A stretch of DNA of 42,651 bases, taken from positions 1 to 42,651 of the forward strand of contig CAIMBM010000272.1 of assembly GCA_903839205.1 (NCBI GenBank), in the 5' to 3' direction. Of this stretch, positions 40,437-42,651 are shown one piece after another. The DNA is from an uncultured Holophagaceae bacterium (lineage in GTDB: Bacteria > Acidobacteriota > Holophagae > Holophagales > Holophagaceae). Position numbers and translations under genes: made by a program. The notes under the pieces are model-generated. The model was given only the letters and a program-made list of their open reading frames with translations. It searched no databases and had not been told where the DNA came from. Each line of letters opens with the position of its first letter. The stretch's first letter is position 1.

Positions 40437-40459
40437 CCAAACTTCCTGGAGGAGCCCCG

Positions 40460-41380
40460 ATGGACCTGGGACAGCTGGAGACCTTCCTGGTGGTGGCGCG
40501 AGAAAAGAGCTTCTCGCGGGCCGCCGAGCGGCTGTACCGCACTCAGCCGGCGGTGAGCCTGGCCCTCAAGCGGCTCGAGGACGAACTGGGCGAGACCCTG
40601 CTCGACCGGACCACCAAGGGCGGGACCCTCACGGATGCGGGCACCACGCTGCTGCCCTTGGCCCAACGCATGCTCGACCTGCGGAAGCAGATCCTCGACA
40701 CCTTCGGCTCGCTGAAGGGCCTCCAGCAGGGGCGCCTCAACATCGGTGCCAACGACAGCGTCTCGGAGTTCCTCCTGCCGGGCGTGCTGCTCGCCTACCA
40801 GCAGGCCCACCCGGCCATCCGGATCCAGGCCTACCGCCAGAGTTCCGAGCGCATTCCCGCGGAGGTGATCGAGCGCCGGCTGGATGTGGGCTTCGTGTCC
40901 TACGACCCCATGCACCCGGAACTGGTGAGCGAGGTCATCCTCCGCGACCACATGGTGCTGGTGGTGCCTCCGGGCCACCGGCTGGCCCGCCGCAAGGAAG
41001 TCAGCCTGGAGGTGCTGGGGCGCGAGACCTTCGTGGCCCACAACGCCCTCACGCCCACCCGGAATGCCATCGTCGATCTCTTCTCCCGCTGCGGGACCCC
41101 CCTGCGCATCACCATGGAGCTGGGGTCCCTCGCCACCATCCAGGAGTTCGTGGCCCTGGGCGCCGGCGTCGCCATCCTGCCTCGGATGACGGTGCTGGAG
41201 AGCATCCGCCAGGGCCGGCTGGTGGAGGTGGCCGTGCGCGAACTCCAGGTGGAGAAGCTCATCCGCGTCGTCACCCGCCGGGAGGAATCCATGTCACATG
41301 CGGCCAAGGCCTTCCTCCAGCTGATCCGAGCCACCGATTTCACCAAAGCCACGTCCCCCGCCAGGAGGAAACAGCCATGA
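40460..41380 (+). CDS. LysR-type transcriptional regulator of the leucine locus (putative)
   Basis: The 306-residue protein has the N-terminal LysR HTH ([20 protein letters not shown], then [18 protein letters not shown]) and a type 2 periplasmic-binding-like effector domain from about residue 90, with [20 protein letters not shown] and [22 protein letters not shown] lies before the ATG. It is divergent from leuA and its stop overlaps leuC (ATGA), so it probably controls both leucine arms. The effector is not known; a leucine-pathway intermediate is a guess by analogy with other LysR systems. Confidence 0.9.
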   Translation: MDLGQLETFLVVAREKSFSRAAERLYRTQPAVSLALKRLEDELGETLLDRTTKGGTLTDAGTTLLPLAQRMLDLRKQILDTFGSLKGLQQGRLNIGANDSVSEFLLPGVLLAYQQAHPAIRIQAYRQSSERIPAEVIERRLDVGFVSYDPMHPELVSEVILRDHMVLVVPPGHRLARRKEVSLEVLGRETFVAHNALTPTRNAIVDLFSRCGTPLRITMELGSLATIQEFVALGAGVAILPRMTVLESIRQGRLVEVAVRELQVEKLIRVVTRREESMSHAAKAFLQLIRATDFTKATSPARRKQP

Positions 41381-42651
41381 CCGCACGAACCCTCTACGAC
41401 AAGATCTGGGACGAGCACCTGGTCGCCACCCGGGCCGACGGCGCGAGCCTGCTCTACATCGACCGGCACCTGGTGCACGAGGTCACCAGCCCCCAGGCCT
41501 TCGAGGGGTTGAGGGAGGCCGGCCGGCCCCTGCGCCGCCCCAACACCATCCTCTCCGTGGCGGACCACAACGTGCCCACCCTCGACCGCGAAAAGGGCAT
41601 CCACGACGAGACCTGTCGGCTGCAGGTGGAGGCCCTGGAGGCCAACGTGAAGGCCTACGGCGTCCCCTACCTGCCCCTGCTGGATGACCGCCAGGGCATC
41701 GTCCACGTGGTCGGCCCCGAACAGGGCTTCACCCTTCCCGGTACCACCATCGTCTGCGGCGACAGCCACACCAGCACCCACGGCGCCTTCGGGGCCCTGG
41801 CCTTCGGCATCGGCACCAGCGAGGTGGAGCACGTCATGGCCACCCAGACCCTGCCCCAGCGGAAGTCGAAGAACCTGCGGGTGCGTTTCGAGGGATCGCT
41901 GCCCCGGAATCTGGGAGCCAAGGATCTGGCGCTCGCCCTCATCGGCCGCATCGGCACGGCCGGCGGCACGGGCCATGTCATGGAGTTCTCGGGCCCGGCC
42001 ATCCGCGCCCTCTCCATGGAAGGCCGCATGACCCTCTGCAACATGAGCATCGAGGGCGGGGCGCGGTCGGGCCTGGTGGCCCCGGACGAGACGACCTTCG
42101 CCTACCTCCAGGACCGCCCCCTCGCACCGCGGGACGCCATGTGGGAGGCCGCCCTGGCCCACTGGCGCAGGCTGGTCTCGGATGAGAGCGCCACCTTCGA
42201 CACGGAGGTCACACTCAACGTCGCGTCCCTGGCCCCGCAGGTCACCTGGGGCACCAGTCCCCAGTGGGTGACGGACATCGCGGGGCGCGTGCCCGACCCC
42301 GAGACGGCGGCCTCTGCCGACGACCGGCTGTCCATGCTCCGCGCCCTCGAGTACATGGACCTGCGACCGGGAACCCCCATCGAGGCCATCGACGTGCAGG
42401 CCGTCTTCATCGGCTCCTGCACCAACGGGCGCATCGAGGACCTGCGGGAGGCCGCCGCCGTGGCGCGGGGCCGCAGGGTCGCACCTGGCGTGCGGGTCCT
42501 GGTGGTGCCAGGCTCGGGCCTGGTGAAGCGCCAGGCCGAGGCCGAAGGGCTGGACCGGATCTTCCTGGAGGCGGGCTTCGAGTGGCGGCAGCCCGGGTGC
42601 AGCATGTGCCTCGGCATGAACGACGACCGCCTGGACGAAGGCGTCCGCTGC
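41377..42651 (+). CDS. leuC: 3-isopropylmalate dehydratase large subunit (partial)
   Basis: LeuC, with LeuD, isomerises 2- to 3-isopropylmalate using a [4Fe-4S] cluster. The 425 visible codons run off the right edge without a stop and cover most of the usual roughly 465 residues. Visible motifs are [55 protein letters not shown] and the cluster cysteines in [13 protein letters not shown] and [10 protein letters not shown]. The ATG overlaps the LysR stop (ATGA). leuD is expected just downstream, outside the window. Confidence 0.96.
   Translation, partial: MTARTLYDKIWDEHLVATRADGASLLYIDRHLVHEVTSPQAFEGLREAGRPLRRPNTILSVADHNVPTLDREKGIHDETCRLQVEALEANVKAYGVPYLPLLDDRQGIVHVVGPEQGFTLPGTTIVCGDSHTSTHGAFGALAFGIGTSEVEHVMATQTLPQRKSKNLRVRFEGSLPRNLGAKDLALALIGRIGTAGGTGHVMEFSGPAIRALSMEGRMTLCNMSIEGGARSGLVAPDETTFAYLQDRPLAPRDAMWEAALAHWRRLVSDESATFDTEVTLNVASLAPQVTWGTSPQWVTDIAGRVPDPETAASADDRLSMLRALEYMDLRPGTPIEAIDVQAVFIGSCTNGRIEDLREAAAVARGRRVAPGVRVLVVPGSGLVKRQAEAEGLDRIFLEAGFEWRQPGCSMCLGMNDDRLDEGVRC

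Noticed and set aside
1..42651. CRISPR arrays, insertion sequences, prophage or tRNA genes
   Set aside because: No regularly spaced long repeats, transposase motifs, phage genes or cloverleaf sequences were seen. Genes are housekeeping or catabolic and uniform in composition.

Overview
The window is a GC-rich (roughly 70% by eye), densely packed bacterial chromosome segment with about 39 protein genes and no tRNA, rRNA, CRISPR array or insertion sequence that I could see. Gene content suggests a diderm with meso-diaminopimelate peptidoglycan (MurE carries DNPR), System II cytochrome c maturation and a biotin-independent malonate decarboxylase. My best guess is an Acidobacteriota member of the Holophagae (Geothrix/Holophaga-like). 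That is inference from style and gene content, not a database result.

Region by region: (1) 1-300 holds the start of a SpoU-type RNA methyltransferase gene running off the left edge. (2) 394-2216 encodes phenylalanine hydroxylase and pterin carbinolamine dehydratase (phhAB). (3) 2287-5895 is a cytochrome c maturation operon: lipoprotein, ResB, CcsA, then a strong terminator. (4) 5966-19116, minus strand, is a division and cell-wall (dcw) cluster: mraZ-rsmH-ftsL-ftsI-murE-sua5-murF-mraY, then murD, an FAD-linked oxidase and a small secreted protein. An oppositely oriented EAL-domain gene sits between mraY and murD. Five 10-bp-spaced AGTGG boxes precede mraZ.

(5) 19524-28460, plus strand, holds a methyltransferase gene overlapping mdcR, then the malonate operon madL-madM-mdcA-mdcC-mdcD-mdcE-mdcG-mdcB-mdcH. 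These genes supply regulator, uptake, decarboxylase core (A, C, D, E), prosthetic-group synthesis and attachment (B, G) and malonyl priming (H). (6) 28518-32154 holds a HIT hydrolase, TrmL, a B12-binding mutase small subunit, RadA and an unrecognised protein. (7) 32160-33887 is a long nitronate monooxygenase-like flavoprotein.

(8) 34013-42651 is a branched-chain amino acid locus. leuA-leuB-ilvB-ilvN-ilvC run on the minus strand, with a candidate leader peptide and attenuator between leuB and ilvB. A divergent LysR-type regulator gene overlaps leuC, which runs off the right edge. The leuA/LysR intergenic region is unusually AT-rich and looks like a shared promoter and operator.

The strongest candidates for something not already described are the compact ilv attenuator, the five-box MraZ operator, the EAL gene embedded antisense in the cell-wall cluster, and the methyltransferase gene coupled to mdcR. 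None of them is proven by sequence alone.
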